Below are positions 26,733 to 36,853 of a stretch of 64,000 bases of DNA, in pieces. The notes beneath the pieces were generated by a model. That model saw nothing but the letters and a program-made list of their open reading frames with translations. It searched no databases and was not told the DNA's origin. The stretch covers positions 62,001 to 126,000 of the forward strand of contig DATMAG010000093.1 in NCBI GenBank assembly GCA_035560235.1. Reading direction: 5' to 3'. The translations under genes were made by a program, and so were the position numbers. The number at the start of each line of letters is the position of its first letter. Within the stretch, counting starts at the first letter, position 1. This DNA comes from DASRDU01 sp035560235 (GTDB taxonomy: Bacteria; Acidobacteriota; Blastocatellia; RBC074).

Positions 26733-28529
26733 ATGACCTGCCCGACTCTCCGCACTGCCTCAATGCTTCTGACCGCACTGCTCTTCGCCGCCCTCGCTGC
26801 TTCAGCACAGGATGCGCCCGGCAGAGTCGCGCCCGGCATCAATCCTGAACTTCGTGAACACACGCGGCACTTTGAAAGGAAGGTCTACAAAATTGCCGAC
26901 AACGTTTACAGCGCGGTCGGCTGGGATCTGGCCAACACGATTCTGGTCGAAGGCACAAACGGCGTCATCATCGTGGACACCGGCGGCGGCATCGGTTCAG
27001 CCCGCGAAGTTGAAAAGGAATTGCGAAAGATCACCGGCAAGCCGGTCGTCGCCGTCATCTACACGCACTTTCACCCTGACCACATCAACGGCGTGAAGGC
27101 TTACGCGACTGATGAAGATGTCAAAGCGGGCAGAGTGGCGATTTACGCGCACGAAATGCTGCTGCAGAACGTGCAGAATCAGAGCGCCGTCATCGGCCCG
27201 ATTCTGGGCATGCGTTCGGCCTATTCATTCGGCGCGGCGCTCGACGCTGAAGATATGAAGGAGATGAACGGCGGCATCGGCCCGAACGCGCATCGCGGTT
27301 CGACGGCCGCATTCATCGCGCCGACCAGAACCTTCAAAGACAAACTTGAAGTCACCCTTGCCGGTGTCAGGATGCAGATGCTGCACGTGCCGAGCGAAGC
27401 GCCCGATGAAATTGCGATCTTTCTGCCGCAGAACAAAGTGCTGCTGTCGGCTGAAGTGATTCAGGGGCCGACGCTGCCAAACATTCACACGCTGCGCGGC
27501 ACGAGCTTCCGCGATCCGGTGAAATGGTTTCGCAGCATTGACGCGCTGCGTTCATTCAAAGCTGAACATCTGGTTCCCGCGCACGGTCAGCCGGTATCGG
27601 GCGCCGACAAAGTTGAAGAAGTATTGCGAATGTACCGCGGCGGCATTCAGTTCGTTCACGATCAGACGATTCGTTATATGAACAAGGGACTGACGCCTGA
27701 TGAACTGGCCAATACCGTAAAATTCCCGCCGCATCTGGCGAACTTCAAGCCGTACCTGCGCGAGTATTACGGCACGGTGAAACATTCGGTCAGGCAGATT
27801 TATCAGGGCTATCTCGGCTGGTTCGAGGGCGACCCGGTGGAGCTTGATCCGGTTCCGCGCGCTGAGTCGGCGCGGCGGCACGTGGCCCTGATGGGCGGGC
27901 GCGACAGGGTGCTCGCCGAAGCGCGCAAGGCTGATGAGAGCGGCGATGCGCAGTGGGCGGCTGAACTGGCGACTTATCTGATTCGCATTGATCACAACGA
28001 CAAAGAGGCGCGGCAGGTCAAGGCCACGGCCTTTCGCAAGCTCGGTTACGCGCAGATGAACATCAACTGGCGCAACTGGTATCTGATGTCGGCGCGTGAA
28101 CTGGAAGGCACGCTCGATCTGGCGCAGCTTTCAAAAGCCATCGCGCAGGTCTTCAGTTCGCCCGATCTGGTCGCGGCGTTTCCGGCGCGCGCGTGGGTCG
28201 AAGGCTTCTCGATCAGGCTGAAGGCTGAACAGACGAATGAGGTGCAGATGACGATGGGCTTTGTCTTTCCTGACGTGAATGAAAGTTACGCGCTCGAAAT
28301 CAGGCGCGGCGTGGCGCAGTTCCACGAACGAATGCCCGAAAAAACCGATGCCACGCTGACGCTGAACAAAGGCACGCTCAACCGCGTGCTGCTGCAGCAG
28401 GTGAAGTTTCAGGAGGCCGCGATCGCCGGTGAAATCAGAATCAGCAGCGGAACCCCGGCTGACGTTCAGCGATTCTTCAGTTACTTCGAGCCGCCCCTGT
28501 CAGGCGCGATTGAACTGACGGTTCGCTGA
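26733..28529 (+). CDS. Secreted metallo-beta-lactamase-fold alkylsulfatase (SdsA1-like)
   Basis: 598 residues with a signal peptide (cut near ASAQ). The metallo-beta-lactamase domain has VIYTHFHPDHINGV (about 107-120, HxHxDH) and SEAPDEIAIFLP; LVPAHGQPV closes it. Next is the alkylsulfatase dimerisation domain (IQFVHDQTIRYMNKGLTPDE, YHGTVKHS-like GTVKHSVRQIYQGYLGWFEG). The C-terminal SCP2-like domain starts at about 480 (VQMTMGFVFPDVNESYALEI). The domain order and length match alkyl/aryl sulfatases that hydrolyse SDS-like sulfate esters to alcohols. Together with the crotonase this may serve breakdown of alkyl compounds (inference). Confidence 0.9.
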   Translation: MTCPTLRTASMLLTALLFAALAASAQDAPGRVAPGINPELREHTRHFERKVYKIADNVYSAVGWDLANTILVEGTNGVIIVDTGGGIGSAREVEKELRKITGKPVVAVIYTHFHPDHINGVKAYATDEDVKAGRVAIYAHEMLLQNVQNQSAVIGPILGMRSAYSFGAALDAEDMKEMNGGIGPNAHRGSTAAFIAPTRTFKDKLEVTLAGVRMQMLHVPSEAPDEIAIFLPQNKVLLSAEVIQGPTLPNIHTLRGTSFRDPVKWFRSIDALRSFKAEHLVPAHGQPVSGADKVEEVLRMYRGGIQFVHDQTIRYMNKGLTPDELANTVKFPPHLANFKPYLREYYGTVKHSVRQIYQGYLGWFEGDPVELDPVPRAESARRHVALMGGRDRVLAEARKADESGDAQWAAELATYLIRIDHNDKEARQVKATAFRKLGYAQMNINWRNWYLMSARELEGTLDLAQLSKAIAQVFSSPDLVAAFPARAWVEGFSIRLKAEQTNEVQMTMGFVFPDVNESYALEIRRGVAQFHERMPEKTDATLTLNKGTLNRVLLQQVKFQEAAIAGEIRISSGTPADVQRFFSYFEPPLSGAIELTVR

Positions 28530-28596
28530 AGCAGCGCGGCTGAAGAGTCAATCGGTGAATCCGTGCTATCTTTTGATGAAAGGAAGAGCTGAAGCA

Positions 28597-30717
28597 ATGA
28601 AGAATCGAATGGTCAACGCGCTGATCCTCGCGCTGGCGCTGATGCCTGCTTTCACGCCGCCTGCCGCGAACGCGCAGGACCGGCTGAAAACAATGCCCGG
28701 ATACGAGCAGTATCAGAAGATGAGCCGCGAAATTCCCGGCTCTGTCAGCACGGGCGTGATGACGGTCAGATGGATTGATGACGGCAGGGCGTTTGAGTTT
28801 CAGAAGAACGGCAAAAATTATCGCTACGACATTGCGACGCGCACGGCGACTGAAGCTGCCGCGACAACGGCGACGGCTGAAGGCGCGCGACAGGGCGGCA
28901 GGCGCGGCGCTCCGGGCGGCCCGGAGCGTGGCCGTCAGTTCGCTTCAGCCGTTTCGCCCGATGGCCGCTTCAAAGCCTTTCACCGCGACCGCAATCTCTG
29001 GCTGAGCGATCCGAACGGCGCGAATGAATTCGCCGTCACGACTGACGGCAGCGAAAAGACGCGCATCAAGTACGGCACGGCAAGCTGGGTATACGGTGAG
29101 GAACTCTTTCAGAACACCGCGATGTGGTGGTCGCCCGACAGTAAAAAGATCGCGTTCTACCGCTTCGATGAAAGTCAGGTGCCGGATTACTTCCTGCAAC
29201 TGAATCAGACGAAGCTGCAAAGCACCGTGGACATCGAAGCCTATCCGAAAGCTGGCGCGCCGAACCCTGTGGCCGACATTCTGGTTTACGATGTCGAAAC
29301 GAAAAAGACCGTGAAGCTTGACGTGCGCGACGGCAAACCGTTCGACAATTCAGTTGTCGGTCATTACGTCTATCACGTCGCGTGGTCGCCCGACGGGACT
29401 GAGCTTCTCTGCAATCGCACCAATCGTCGTCAGAACATCATGGAGTTCATCGCCTGCAATCCCGGGACGGGCGAATGTCGCGTCGTGGTGCGCGAAGAGT
29501 GGTTGCCGAGCTGGACTGAAAACACTCCGGCGATGCGCTTTCTGAAGGACGGCAAACGGTTCATCTGGACTTCTGAACGCACCGGCTGGAAGAACTTCCA
29601 TCTTTACGATCTGAGCGGAAAGCACCTGACGACGCTGACGAACCACAGCTTTGAAGTCGGCAACATCGTGCGCGTGGACGAAGAGGCCGGAGTGCTTTTT
29701 TACATGGCGCGCAGCGGCGACAATCCGATGAAGCTGCAACTGCATCGTGTCGGCCTTGACGGCACAGGCGACAAACGCCTGACCGATCCGGCCTTCAATC
29801 ACGCGACCGATGTCGCGCCGGACGGCAGGCACTTCATTGACATTGCGCAGACGCACGACACGCCGCCCGTGATGCGCCTCGTGGACGGTGATGGAAAGGT
29901 GATTGAGGAACTCGGCAGAAGCGATACGACAAAGTTCGATCAGCTTGGGCTGCGACGCGTTGAACTCTTCAAATTCAAGGCGGCTGACGGCGTGACTGAA
30001 CTGTACGGGATGCTGCATCGCCCGTCGAACTTTGATCCGAACAAAAAATATCCGCTGCTCGTCAGCGTTTATGCCGGGCCTGAAACAAACGGCGCGAGAG
30101 AGAATTTCACCCTGCCAAATCCGCTGACGGAATACGGCTTTCTGGTCGCGACGATTGATTCGCGCAGCGCTGGCGGGCGCGGCAAGCGGTTTCTCGATGC
30201 GATCTATCAGAAGCTCGGCGCGACTGAAATTGACGATCAGGCCGCCGGTGTGAAGGCGCTGTGGGAGCGGCCATACGTTGACAGGAACCGCGTCGGCATC
30301 TTCGGCACTTCTTACGGCGGTTATGCTTCAGTGATGTGCCTGCTGCGTTATCCCGATGTGTTTCAGGCCGCGTCGGCTTCGTCGGCGGTGACGGCGTGGT
30401 ATCACTACGACAGCATCTACACCGAGCGTTATATGTGGATTCCGCAGGAGAACAAGGCGGGTTACGAAGCGGGCAGCGCGATGAATTATGCCGACAAGCT
30501 GCGGGGTCGTCTGATGATCTATTACGGCACGGCGGATAATAACGTGCATCCGAACAATTCAATGCAACTGATTCAGGCGCTCGGGCGGGCCGGAAAGAGC
30601 TTTGACGTGCAGGTCGGTCCCGATATGGGACATTCCGGGCTGCGGCAGGATCGGATGATGGAATTTTTCATTGAAAACCTGGTGATGAAGCCTCCCACTG
30701 CTGCCTCAGCCAACTGA
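28597..30717 (+). CDS. Secreted dipeptidyl-peptidase IV-type serine peptidase (S9B)
   Basis: 706 residues with a signal peptide to ANAQD. An eight-bladed DPP-IV beta-propeller covers about 45-460, including the dipeptide-binding double Glu in SWVYGEELF (about 165-172) and the blade sequence YVYHVAWSPDGTE. The catalytic alpha/beta-hydrolase domain holds Ser about 571 in GTSYGGYAS, Asp about 646 in YGTADNNVHP and His about 678 in MGHSG. An unusual Gly/Arg-rich insert lies near residues 95-110 (ARQGGRRGAPGGPERGRQ). It should release X-Pro or X-Ala dipeptides in the periplasm. The ATG at 28597 is chosen by the signal peptide; its ribosome binding site is poorly spaced. Confidence 0.93.
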   Translation: MKNRMVNALILALALMPAFTPPAANAQDRLKTMPGYEQYQKMSREIPGSVSTGVMTVRWIDDGRAFEFQKNGKNYRYDIATRTATEAAATTATAEGARQGGRRGAPGGPERGRQFASAVSPDGRFKAFHRDRNLWLSDPNGANEFAVTTDGSEKTRIKYGTASWVYGEELFQNTAMWWSPDSKKIAFYRFDESQVPDYFLQLNQTKLQSTVDIEAYPKAGAPNPVADILVYDVETKKTVKLDVRDGKPFDNSVVGHYVYHVAWSPDGTELLCNRTNRRQNIMEFIACNPGTGECRVVVREEWLPSWTENTPAMRFLKDGKRFIWTSERTGWKNFHLYDLSGKHLTTLTNHSFEVGNIVRVDEEAGVLFYMARSGDNPMKLQLHRVGLDGTGDKRLTDPAFNHATDVAPDGRHFIDIAQTHDTPPVMRLVDGDGKVIEELGRSDTTKFDQLGLRRVELFKFKAADGVTELYGMLHRPSNFDPNKKYPLLVSVYAGPETNGARENFTLPNPLTEYGFLVATIDSRSAGGRGKRFLDAIYQKLGATEIDDQAAGVKALWERPYVDRNRVGIFGTSYGGYASVMCLLRYPDVFQAASASSAVTAWYHYDSIYTERYMWIPQENKAGYEAGSAMNYADKLRGRLMIYYGTADNNVHPNNSMQLIQALGRAGKSFDVQVGPDMGHSGLRQDRMMEFFIENLVMKPPTAASAN

Positions 30718-31114
30718 GCTTTCAGCAGGCCGCAGCGCCTGCCACGAAGCTGGAACAGACGCTCCGGAATTTCCAGAAGCGTGGCAGTGGGAGACGAACC
30801 CGCTGCCACATCTGATTTCCCTCTGATTCTGTGCCTGCCGCGCGGGCTCATCCTTCACTCGCCACTTGACGCGAACCTGCGGCAGAGGGTATAAACCAGC
30901 CATCTGTCAGTTGTATAGACCACCGATCATTTGCTTTGCCGGGAAGACAAAAGCCAGCGGAAAATCGCGGCTGCGATCATAGCAATCAATTACGAGACTG
31001 CCGCAGGCGCAATCTCATCTCGTCACTGGTCGCCATTTGATACAGATGCTGCGGCAGGGCAGCGATTCGCCGCCAGCCCTGAAAATTCCACCACAATAAG
31101 CAAGGAGAATTCCC
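30718..31114. other. Intergenic region with a hairpin; no gene seen
   Basis: The first part holds a two-part hairpin after the peptidase gene: CTGCCACG (30739-30746) pairs with CGTGGCAG (30780-30787), and CTGGAA pairs with TTCCAG inside. It has no U-tract. The remaining 300 bp must contain the promoter of the TonB receptor gene, but nothing else could be recognised on either strand. Confidence 0.5.
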
Positions 31115-34100
31115 ATGAAGACAATTACAGCCAGAAGCGGCGCAGTGATTGCCATATTCTGCCTGCTGGTGATGCTGCTTTCAGCCTTACCTGTCACTGC
31201 TCAGACCTTCACTGCAACCCTGACGGGAACCGTGACCGATTCAGGCGGCGCGGCGCTGCCGAACGTCAAGGTCGTCGCCACCAATCAGGGCACCAGGCTT
31301 GAATACACTGCCGTCACCAGCGCCTCAGGCGTTTACACCGTGCCCTTTCTGCCGGTCGGCACTTACGTTGTGACGGTCGAAGCCACCGGCTTCAAAAAAC
31401 TGGTTTCCAACGAAATCAAACTTGAAATCAATCAGACGGCCCGCGTTGATCTGACGCTGCAGGTCGGCGCCGTCAGCGAACAGGTCACCATCGAAGGCGT
31501 CGCGCCGGTGCTGCAAACCGAAAACGTCACGGTCGGCAACGTCATCAGCGGCAACACCACGACCAACCTGCCGCTCAACGGTCGCAACTTTCAGCAACTG
31601 ACGCTGCTCGTTCCCGGCACGATCAACCCGAATCCGGGCGGCTTTACCGCCGTCGGTCAGGGCGCGCAGGGACGGCCTTATGTGAACGGCAACCGCGAAC
31701 AGGGCAATGCCTTCCTGCTTGACGGCATTTCGGTGGACGAAACGATTGACAATCGCATCGGGTACAAGCCGAATGTGGACGCAATTGCCGAGTTCCGCGT
31801 TGAGACTTCAAATTCTTCAGCCGAGTTCGGCAACGTTACTGGCGCAACCGTCAACGCCACGCTCAAATCGGGCACGAATGACTTTCACGGCAACGTTTTT
31901 GAGTTCCTGCGCAATGACGCCTTCGACGCGCAGACGTGGGCCAACAACCGCAATGGCGTCAGGACCAAGCCGAAGCTGCGGCAGAATGTTTTCGGCGGGA
32001 CTTTTGGCGGCCCGATCATCAGAAACAAATTTTTCTTCTTTGCCGATTACCAGGGCATCGTACAGCGCACGGGCGGCGGCGGTTCAGTGACAGTCGCGCC
32101 GCAGGCCTGGCGCACGGGCGATCTGTCAACACTTTCAAAATACATCCGCGATCCGCTGAAAGCGGGGGTGTGCAATGCCACCGATCAGACGGCCTGCTTT
32201 GCCGATGGCGGCGTGCTCGGCAAAATTCCGGCCAGTCGCATTGTGAATCCGGTGGCGAAGGCGCTGTTTGCCGATACGAGCCTTTATCCGCTGCCGAGCC
32301 GCATCAACACGGCGAACGGAACAGGCATTCTCGACGTGGTCACGGCGGGCAAAGTGGACAGCCATCAGTTTGACGTCAAACTTGACGCGCGCCTGACGGA
32401 CAAGGACAACTTCTCAGGCCGCTACTCCTTCAACGATTACAAGCAGGCGAGCATCAAGGGCGCGCTGGCCGTGATTCCGACTTCAGCGCAGGACAGCCGC
32501 CCGCAGAACATTGCCCTCAACTGGACGCGCACGCTCAGCGCCACGATGGTCAATGAAGCGCGCATCGGATTCAACCGCGCGACATTCATCACCAACGCTG
32601 CTTTTGACTGGGCAGGCATTGGCAATGGCAATCAGAAGCTCGGCATTCCGGGCGGCCAGGCGGTGCCGGGCCTCAGCTCGATTGTGCTGGGCAGCGGTCT
32701 GAGCAACATTGGCGCAGTGGGCACGAATGAAAACAACGTGACCAATACTTTTCATTACGGCGATAACCTGACCATCCTGCGCGGCAGCCATACGTTCAAG
32801 ATGGGCGCGCAGTGGCAGCGTTATCAGCAGAACCGTTTTTATGCGGGTAACAACGGCGCGCTCGGTCTGTTCGTCTATGACGGGACTTTCACGGGCGTCC
32901 CCTTTGCTGACTTTCTGCTTGACCAGCTCGTGCGAAAGGGGCTGGGCGGCGTCAGCGGTTCCAACAAAGGCAAGTGGGGCCATCGTCAGAATCGCATCGG
33001 CGTTTTTTTCCAGGATGACTGGAAGGTGCGCAACAACCTGACGCTCAACCTCGGCGTGCGCTGGGAATACACCTCGCCCGTCGTTGAAGTGGCTGATCGC
33101 CAGTCAAACTTCCAGCTTTTCAGCGGCAAGCAGCTCTTTGCCGGAAAGAACGGCAACAGCCGCGCGCTCTATGACCCGTATTACAAGGGCTTCGAGCCGC
33201 GCATCGGCATTGCGTGGAAGCTGCGCGACCGCCTCGTGATGCGTCTCGGTTACGGCATTACGCAGTACATGGAAGGCACCGGCTCAAACCTGCGCCTGCC
33301 GCTCAATCCGCCGTTCTTCTCAGAGGCGGATGTCACTTACAACGTGGACAGCGGCCCGGGGACGATTACGAAAGGCTTCACTGACGTGATCGTGCGCGAC
33401 AAACCCGCCGGGCTGATTCGTGTCTGGGACGACAAGCTGCGCCCGCAGTTCACGCAGCAGTGGAACCTGGCCTTTGAATATCAGCTCACCAATGTGACTT
33501 CGGTTTCGGTGGCTTACGTGGGCCACAAGGCCACGCACCTGGTCGCGCCGACCGACTGGAACCAGCCGCTGCCCGGTCAGGGGCCGGCGTTCAGAATCAA
33601 TGCCGATGGCAGCACGACGATTCTCTGGCCGGCGGTTCAGACGCGCCGTCCGCTTTACGGCGTGCTGCCCGACGTGACGCAGATCAGCGGCACGGCTTCG
33701 TGGGCCATCAGCAACTACAACGCGCTGCAAATCAACGCCCGGCAGCGTTACGCCAAAGGTCTGGAGTTCATCGCCTCCTACACCTGGAGCAAAACGATGA
33801 CTGACAACCTGGGTTATTACGGTTCGGGCGGCGTGGCAGCCCAGGGCGCTTACTCAGCCAACCAGTATGACCGGCGCGGTTACAACTATGGCCCGGCGTT
33901 TTTTGACGCCGCGCACAACTTTGTGCTCTCAGGCACCTATGACCTGCCCTTCGGCAAGGGCCGGATGTGGGGCAGCAGCCTGCACCCGATTGCCAATGCC
34001 ATCTTCGGCGGCTGGAACGTGAGCAGCATTTTCAGCATGCATACGGGCTTCCCGATCACGATTGCATCAGGCTCTGACCGCACGCTGCAAAATCCGCGCG

Positions 34101-34486
34101 GCACAGTGCGCCCCAACCAGATCGGGAAACCAACGCTGACGAGCAATCCCGACTGTTACATCTATAACCCGAACAACGCGTCCTGCGCCGGAGTCAGCGG
34201 CACGGTAGCTTTCGCGCTGCCTGATTTCGGGACCTTCGGCAGCGCCGGAGTCGGCACAGTTCGCGCGCCGGGCTATTTCAACTGGGATGCCGGGATCGGC
34301 AAGAAGTTCAGTCTGTCCGAGCAGAAGTATTTCGACTTCCGCGCGGAGTTCTTCAACTTCACGAATCATCCGAGCTTCAATCCGCCTGATCGCACGTGGA
34401 CGCCGACCTCGCGCACCTTCGGTCAGGTGACGAGCACGATCAGCCCGCCGCGCATTCTCGAATTCGCGCTGAAGTTCCATTTCTAA
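31115..34486 (+). CDS. TonB-dependent receptor, Oar/Cna-B type
   Basis: 1123 residues. The ATG follows AAGGAGA. Signal peptide to VTAQ, then a CarboxypepD-regulatory domain at about 30-115 (FTATLTGTVTDSGGAALPNV). The plug is at about 120-260 (TTNLPLNGRNFQQLTLLVPG, NGNREQGNAFLLDGISVDE, TSNSSAEFGNVTGATVNATL). The barrel ends in LEFALKFHF. The plug and barrel motifs are those of large acidobacterial receptors; the ligand is unknown. It stands alone, followed by a clear terminator, between a DPP-IV peptidase and a sodium symporter, so a peptide-related ligand is conceivable. Confidence 0.93.
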   Translation: MKTITARSGAVIAIFCLLVMLLSALPVTAQTFTATLTGTVTDSGGAALPNVKVVATNQGTRLEYTAVTSASGVYTVPFLPVGTYVVTVEATGFKKLVSNEIKLEINQTARVDLTLQVGAVSEQVTIEGVAPVLQTENVTVGNVISGNTTTNLPLNGRNFQQLTLLVPGTINPNPGGFTAVGQGAQGRPYVNGNREQGNAFLLDGISVDETIDNRIGYKPNVDAIAEFRVETSNSSAEFGNVTGATVNATLKSGTNDFHGNVFEFLRNDAFDAQTWANNRNGVRTKPKLRQNVFGGTFGGPIIRNKFFFFADYQGIVQRTGGGGSVTVAPQAWRTGDLSTLSKYIRDPLKAGVCNATDQTACFADGGVLGKIPASRIVNPVAKALFADTSLYPLPSRINTANGTGILDVVTAGKVDSHQFDVKLDARLTDKDNFSGRYSFNDYKQASIKGALAVIPTSAQDSRPQNIALNWTRTLSATMVNEARIGFNRATFITNAAFDWAGIGNGNQKLGIPGGQAVPGLSSIVLGSGLSNIGAVGTNENNVTNTFHYGDNLTILRGSHTFKMGAQWQRYQQNRFYAGNNGALGLFVYDGTFTGVPFADFLLDQLVRKGLGGVSGSNKGKWGHRQNRIGVFFQDDWKVRNNLTLNLGVRWEYTSPVVEVADRQSNFQLFSGKQLFAGKNGNSRALYDPYYKGFEPRIGIAWKLRDRLVMRLGYGITQYMEGTGSNLRLPLNPPFFSEADVTYNVDSGPGTITKGFTDVIVRDKPAGLIRVWDDKLRPQFTQQWNLAFEYQLTNVTSVSVAYVGHKATHLVAPTDWNQPLPGQGPAFRINADGSTTILWPAVQTRRPLYGVLPDVTQISGTASWAISNYNALQINARQRYAKGLEFIASYTWSKTMTDNLGYYGSGGVAAQGAYSANQYDRRGYNYGPAFFDAAHNFVLSGTYDLPFGKGRMWGSSLHPIANAIFGGWNVSSIFSMHTGFPITIASGSDRTLQNPRGTVRPNQIGKPTLTSNPDCYIYNPNNASCAGVSGTVAFALPDFGTFGSAGVGTVRAPGYFNWDAGIGKKFSLSEQKYFDFRAEFFNFTNHPSFNPPDRTWTPTSRTFGQVTSTISPPRILEFALKFHF

Positions 34487-34511
34487 GCGGTTCACCCGGA
34501 TTTTCAGCTCA

Positions 34512-34541
34512 GGGGGGTCAGCACTGATCCCCCTTTTTCTT
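34512..34541 (+). terminator. Rho-independent terminator after the TonB receptor
   Basis: GGGGGGTC (34512-34519) pairs with GATCCCCC (34526-34533) with one G-U pair and a 6-nt loop, followed directly by TTTTTCTTT. Confidence 0.9.
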
Positions 34542-34656
34542 TGCCCTGTGGCGGCTCGACAGAACTGCCTGTCCGGGCTAGTATCAGCCTGCTTACATCA
34601 CGCCTGTTATTCTTCGGCGCCTGAAGCTTCATCAGACAGGTCGAAAGGATTATTCA

Positions 34657-36501
34657 ATGCATCTGAGCGCAATTGACTGGATCATTGCCTTCGTGGCTGT
34701 TGCCATCTGTTTTGCTCCCGCCCTCTTCTTTGGCCGACGGTCGTCACGGAACACTTCGGAATTCTTTGCTTCCGGTCGGTCAGTGCCCTGGTGGCTGGCC
34801 GGGCTTTCGATGGTGGCGACGACCTTCAGCAGCGATACGCCCAATCTGGTTACTGACATTGTCAGGCGCAACGGCGTGGCCGGAAACTGGGTCTGGTGGG
34901 CATTTGTGCTGACCGGCGTGGCGACGGTGTTCTTCTATGCGCGGCTGTGGCGGCGTTCCGGAGTGCTGACCGATCTGGAATTTTACGAGATTCGTTATTC
35001 GGGCAAAGCGGCGAGCGCGGTGCGCGGCTTTCGCGCAGTCTATCTGGGGCTGCTCTTCAACTGTCTGATTATGGCGACGGTCAACCTCGCAGCCTGCAAG
35101 ATTGCCGGGATTCTCTTCGGCCTGGAGCGCTGGCAGACGCTGGCCTTCGTCGGCCTGCTCAACGTGGTCTTTGCCGCGCATTCGGGGCTGTGGGGCGTGC
35201 TGGTGATTGATATGATCCAGTTCTTCATCAAGATGACGGCGGTGATTGCGGCGGCGTACTTTGCCCTCAGACTTCCGGCGGTCGGCGGACTGCACGGCCT
35301 CGTGGAAAAGCTCTCTGCGATGAAGGGGCCGGGCGGGATCAGCTATCTGAACGTGCTGCCTGACTTCACCAGCAACCGGGATACGGCGCTCGCGGTCTTC
35401 ATTCTGCCCATTGCAGTGCAGTGGTGGGCCGTCTGGTATCCGGGCGCTGAACCGGGCGGCGGCAGCTACATTGCACAGCGCATGCTGGCGTCAAAGTCAG
35501 AGAAGGATTCACTCGGCGCGGTGTTGTTTTTCAATATCGCACATTATGTGCTGCGGCCCTGGCCCTGGATTCTGGTCGCGCTCGCTTCGATTCTTGTCTA
35601 TCCCCAGTTGTCTGACATTCAGGCTGCATTTCCGAATCTCGATCCAAAGCTGCTCGGACACGACATCGCCTACCCGGCTATGCTCAAGTTCCTGCCGGCC
35701 GGATTTGTCGGGCTGATGGTCGGCGGTCTGGTCGCAGCCAATTCATCCACAATTCTGACTCACCTCAACTGGGGAGCTTCGTATCTGGTACACGACTTCT
35801 ATCGCCGTTTCATCAACGATGAGGCTGACGAGAAGCACTATGTTTTTGCGGGGCGACTGGTGACCATCGGACTGTTCTTTCTCTCGTCCGGTCTGGTCTT
35901 TGTTCTCGATACGGCGAAGGATGCGTTCGATGTCATTCTGCAGGTTGGCGCAGGCACGGGCCTGCTCTATCTGGTGCGCTGGTTCTGGTGGCGCGTGAAT
36001 GCGTGGTGTGAAGTGGTGGCGATGATCAGTTCATTTCTCGTTTCAGTAATCTTTCTGATTCTGGAGAAACAGCATCTCTACTCCACGACTTCAGCGATGA
36101 AGCTGATCATCACCATTGCCGTGACCACTGTCTGCTGGGTGCTGGCGGCTTACTTTGCACCACAGACTGAACAGCAGACGCTGGTGGAGTTTTACCGGAA
36201 GGTGCGTCCGGCAGGGCCGGGGTGGGAAGTGATTCGGCAGAAGGCCGGGCTGACAAAGGAAGAGGTCGCCCGCACCGGCGACAGCATTCCGCTGGCACTG
36301 GTGGGCTGGGTAGCTGGTTGCACGGTCATCTGGTCATCGCTTTTTACGGTCGGCAATTTTCTTTATGGACGCTCAGGTTACGCCTGGGCACTCGGCGCAG
36401 TCTTCGTCATCAGCGGGCTGATTCTGCTTGCGGTGATCAACAGACTCTGGACTGACTCGAAGCCTCAACCGGTCACTCTGGCGGATCAGACAGCGGATTG
36501 A
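34657..36501 (+). CDS. Sodium:solute symporter (SSS family)
   Basis: 614 residues, an integral inner-membrane carrier with about 13-15 spans. Family signs: RRSSRNTSEFFASGRSVPWW near the N-terminus, then GLSMVATTFSSDTPNLVTD (Na2-site region) and the later GLMVGGLVAANSSTILTHLN. It should couple Na+ influx to uptake of an unidentified small solute. AAAGGA precedes the ATG. The C-terminal part has an extra hydrophilic loop (about 505-545, TEQQTLVEFYRKVRPAGPGW) followed by two more helices, as in longer SSS members. Confidence 0.9.
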   Translation: MHLSAIDWIIAFVAVAICFAPALFFGRRSSRNTSEFFASGRSVPWWLAGLSMVATTFSSDTPNLVTDIVRRNGVAGNWVWWAFVLTGVATVFFYARLWRRSGVLTDLEFYEIRYSGKAASAVRGFRAVYLGLLFNCLIMATVNLAACKIAGILFGLERWQTLAFVGLLNVVFAAHSGLWGVLVIDMIQFFIKMTAVIAAAYFALRLPAVGGLHGLVEKLSAMKGPGGISYLNVLPDFTSNRDTALAVFILPIAVQWWAVWYPGAEPGGGSYIAQRMLASKSEKDSLGAVLFFNIAHYVLRPWPWILVALASILVYPQLSDIQAAFPNLDPKLLGHDIAYPAMLKFLPAGFVGLMVGGLVAANSSTILTHLNWGASYLVHDFYRRFINDEADEKHYVFAGRLVTIGLFFLSSGLVFVLDTAKDAFDVILQVGAGTGLLYLVRWFWWRVNAWCEVVAMISSFLVSVIFLILEKQHLYSTTSAMKLIITIAVTTVCWVLAAYFAPQTEQQTLVEFYRKVRPAGPGWEVIRQKAGLTKEEVARTGDSIPLALVGWVAGCTVIWSSLFTVGNFLYGRSGYAWALGAVFVISGLILLAVINRLWTDSKPQPVTLADQTAD

Positions 36502-36853
36502 GGCTTGAACACTGCTCAGAGTGAAAGTCGCAGAATTAATTTTTCAGCCCTAAATTCACCTTCTCAGGTGACTTAATCCGCCATTCGAAATCGTGTAGCC
36601 CTTAAACGCGGAAGGCGTGCTATATTCGCGCTTGTCTATATGTGAAGTCTTCATCCAGCGTATTTCATATAGTTCACAGGTTCGGAAGTCTCACTGCCCA
36701 TCAGATCAAAGGTGCTTCAGAAAACGCCGGACATGGAATGAAATCCTCGCTCAGAGAACAGAATGATCTGAGTGCAAGCCTGCCCAATCAGCACAGAGGA
36801 GTAGCGCTGGACTGAAGTTGGATCAACCTTAACAAAGGAGTGAAACCGATTTC
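36502..36853 (+). promoter_or_regulatory. Long leader/promoter region of the 3D-domain gene
   Basis: About 350 bp without a gene. A possible -10 box TATATT occurs near 36622. A hairpin pairs TATATG(T)GAA (36637-36646) with TTCATATA (36663-36670), and a smaller one pairs CTCAGA with TCTGAG (36751-36773 region). AAAGGAG lies 14 nt before the ATG, a long spacing. 3D-domain and RlpA-like genes are often preceded by riboswitches in other bacteria, but the core motifs of the c-di-AMP and c-di-GMP classes were not found here. Confidence 0.4.

Noticed and set aside
36620..36850. c-di-AMP (ydaO) or c-di-GMP riboswitch before the 3D-domain gene
   Set aside because: The expected conserved blocks of either class could not be found, so only an unclassified leader is reported.
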